64,000 nucleotides of DNA, taken from NCBI RefSeq assembly GCF_003852495.1, contig NZ_QAJI01000006.1:46694-110693 (forward strand), read 5' to 3'. Position numbers and translations under genes: made by a program. Below are positions 62,701-64,000 of this stretch, piece by piece; the stretch's first letter is position 1; every line of letters begins with the position of its first letter. The notes under the pieces were generated by a model, which searched no databases, had not been told where the DNA came from, and worked only from the letters and a program-made list of their open reading frames with translations. This DNA is from Taibaiella sp. KBW10. Lineage in GTDB: Bacteria > Bacteroidota > Bacteroidia > Chitinophagales > Chitinophagaceae.

Positions 62701-63927
62701 ATGATACCGGCCTTATTTTTTCTACAATACGGCCGAAGCGTAAAAATATCTATATCCTTGAGTTACACTTATACCCTTTACAAAACAGTAGCCGAGCTTC
62801 CGGAAGAATGGGATCTTTTAGCCGGCAATATTTTTCTATCCCGAAACTATCTGTCGGTTTTAGAGCAATCGGCGCCCCTTAATATGGCCTGTCGGTTTAT
62901 TGGTCTATTCGACCAGGGGCAACTGATCGGTATTGCTTTGGCTCAATTCCTAGATGCACATCAATTAACCTCTTTTGGTGAGCGTGATCAATGTTTTAAA
63001 ACTGAAATTAGAAAATTTTTATTTAAAAAATTATCGGCACGTGTTTTGCTAATCGGCAATAATATGCTGACCGGACAAAATGCATTTGCCCTATCGGAAA
63101 AAGCCGATATGGATAAGGTTGCCGAAAGTCTTAAGGAGGTTTTAAAAGACCTGCAAAAAGAATTTAAAGCGCAGGGGAAGAAAATTCATATTACGGTATT
63201 GAAAGACTTCTCGAAATCGACAATTAAACCCTTGGCGCAGGAGTTCAGAAAATCCTATCAATTTTCGGTGCAACCCAATATGGTACTTAGCATAGAGGAA
63301 TCCTGGAAAGAGGAGCAGCATTATCTGGATGCTTTATCTAAAAAATACAGGGATCAATATAAGCGTGCCCGTAAAAAGGCGGCCGGACTGGAAAGCCGTG
63401 AATTGTCTTTGGCTGAGATTATTCATTTTGAGGAGCGAATCTATGCGTTATACTTTCAGGTGGCTAAAAATGCTCCTTTTAATACCTTTTTGTTAGCTAA
63501 AAATCATTTTCGGGTACTTAAAGAAATGCTGCAGGACAAATTCTTGCTTTATGGCTATTTTTTTAAGGATCAGTTGATCGGATTCAGTACGATGATTCAA
63601 AACGGCGATGCGATAGACACCTATTTTCTGGGCTATGATGAGGCATTTCAAAAGGAGCAGATGCTGTACCTTAATATGTTGTATGACATGCTTGCTTATG
63701 CCATCAAACACGAATTTAAGGAACTGATTTTTGGCCGTACTGCTTTGGAGATAAAAAGTTCAGTAGGGGCCAAACCGGTAAAGATGTATGGGTTGCTCAC
63801 TCATCGGAATGCCTTGTTGCAGAAGAATATGCATTGCTTTTTTGATTATCTCGAGCCGGAGGTGGACTGGAAAGAACGTAATCCGTTTAAAGAAGCGGCG
63901 TCTGTAGCAGCGCTACAGATGCAGTAA
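62701..63927 (+). CDS. FemAB/GNAT-like peptidogalycan-type acyltransferase
   Basis: 408 aa from the ATG at 62701; a TTG at 62686 gives 413 aa, and a later start is possible since residues 1-20 are poorly conserved-looking. The centre and C-terminus (SKKYRDQYKRARKKAAGLESR, FLLYGYFFKDQLIGFSTMIQNG, DTYFLGYDEAFQKEQMLYLNMLYDML, LIFGRTALEIKSSVGAKPVKM) show a GNAT-fold acyltransferase of the FemAB-related group sometimes called peptidogalycan biosynthesis protein. Substrate unknown. The last 73 bp of the window after it hold no supported feature. Confidence 0.78.
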   Translation: MIPALFFLQYGRSVKISISLSYTYTLYKTVAELPEEWDLLAGNIFLSRNYLSVLEQSAPLNMACRFIGLFDQGQLIGIALAQFLDAHQLTSFGERDQCFKTEIRKFLFKKLSARVLLIGNNMLTGQNAFALSEKADMDKVAESLKEVLKDLQKEFKAQGKKIHITVLKDFSKSTIKPLAQEFRKSYQFSVQPNMVLSIEESWKEEQHYLDALSKKYRDQYKRARKKAAGLESRELSLAEIIHFEERIYALYFQVAKNAPFNTFLLAKNHFRVLKEMLQDKFLLYGYFFKDQLIGFSTMIQNGDAIDTYFLGYDEAFQKEQMLYLNMLYDMLAYAIKHEFKELIFGRTALEIKSSVGAKPVKMYGLLTHRNALLQKNMHCFFDYLEPEVDWKERNPFKEAASVAALQMQ

Positions 63928-64000
63928 GAATGCTGCTGGTCTGCCTTTTGGAAATGTTTATATGCCAGATTTCGCGCGAAGATATAAAAGAATAGGCTCC

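Noticed and set aside
63928..64000. Possible 3' end of a further gene at the window edge
   Set aside because: More than one minus-strand frame is open over these 73 bases but none shows recognisable protein features.
1..64000. tRNA, rRNA, CRISPR arrays, prophage or IS transposase genes, riboswitches
   Set aside because: None seen by eye; no T-loop-like cloverleaf, spaced short repeats, integrase or transposase motif. A weak or divergent RNA gene cannot be excluded without a covariance search.

Overview
The window looks like chromosomal DNA of a member of the Bacteroidota, probably close to the Chitinophagaceae. Evidence: Bar/Por secretion (type IX, T9SS) C-terminal sorting domains of both type A and type B, a PorP/SprF protein followed by a PorE-like OmpA protein, a TonB-dependent receptor with a carboxypeptidase-regulatory plug domain, DUF3098 directly after ftsX, a two-component propeller sensor, and promoters of the TTG-N19/20-TAnnTTTG type instead of the sigma70 consensus. 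Base composition is moderately AT-rich throughout. I see no phage, plasmid or IS transposase gene, no tRNA or rRNA, and no CRISPR array.

Layout. 1-9 kb: a truncated propeller sensor, a secreted T9SS protein with three 96-residue repeats, a compact three-gene two-component cassette (7-TM protein, histidine kinase, LuxR-type regulator), two paralogous small membrane-anchored proteins, a secreted protein of unknown function and an archaemetzincin-like lipoprotein. 9-25 kb: housekeeping mixed with unknown exported proteins: acyl-CoA carboxylase beta chain, ftsX-DUF3098, nadB, prolyl oligopeptidase, beta-CASP nuclease, TIGR02757, exported cyclophilin, recG. 25-38 kb: TonB receptor, divergent hemH/hemA, an SMR transporter, a giant SBBP-repeat T9SS type B protein, a metallo-hydrolase and an S9 peptidase. 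38-53 kb: nadA, then a surface module (type B cargo, PorP/SprF, PorE-like OmpA), prmA, ftsE, the ppk-ppx polyphosphate pair, and two related beta-barrel proteins. 53-64 kb: gltX, methyltransferase, GNAT, sugar dehydrogenase, PolX-like protein, MoxR, UMF1-type transporter, FemAB/GNAT-like protein.

How genes fit together: the 39.3-45.4 kb block is a self-contained type B cargo/translocon-adaptor set. ppk and ppx form a make/degrade pair in one operon. nadA and nadB (quinolinate synthesis) and ftsE and ftsX (divisome ABC-like complex) are each split across the window by over 20 kb. hemA and hemH are head-to-head.

The most unusual element is a dispersed intergenic repeat of about 280-355 bp in three copies (3334-3612 on the minus strand; 56208-56543 and 62236-62589 on the plus strand). 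It carries a near-perfect 12-bp hairpin and a stretch whose differences among copies fall almost entirely on synonymous codon positions. One copy is flanked by 14-bp direct repeats and another lies between a stop codon and its terminator. Other points of interest are a recG whose conserved N-terminus is open upstream but has no usual start codon in frame, a PolX homologue that has lost polymerase aspartates, and strong promoters placed so close to start codons that leaderless mRNAs are expected.
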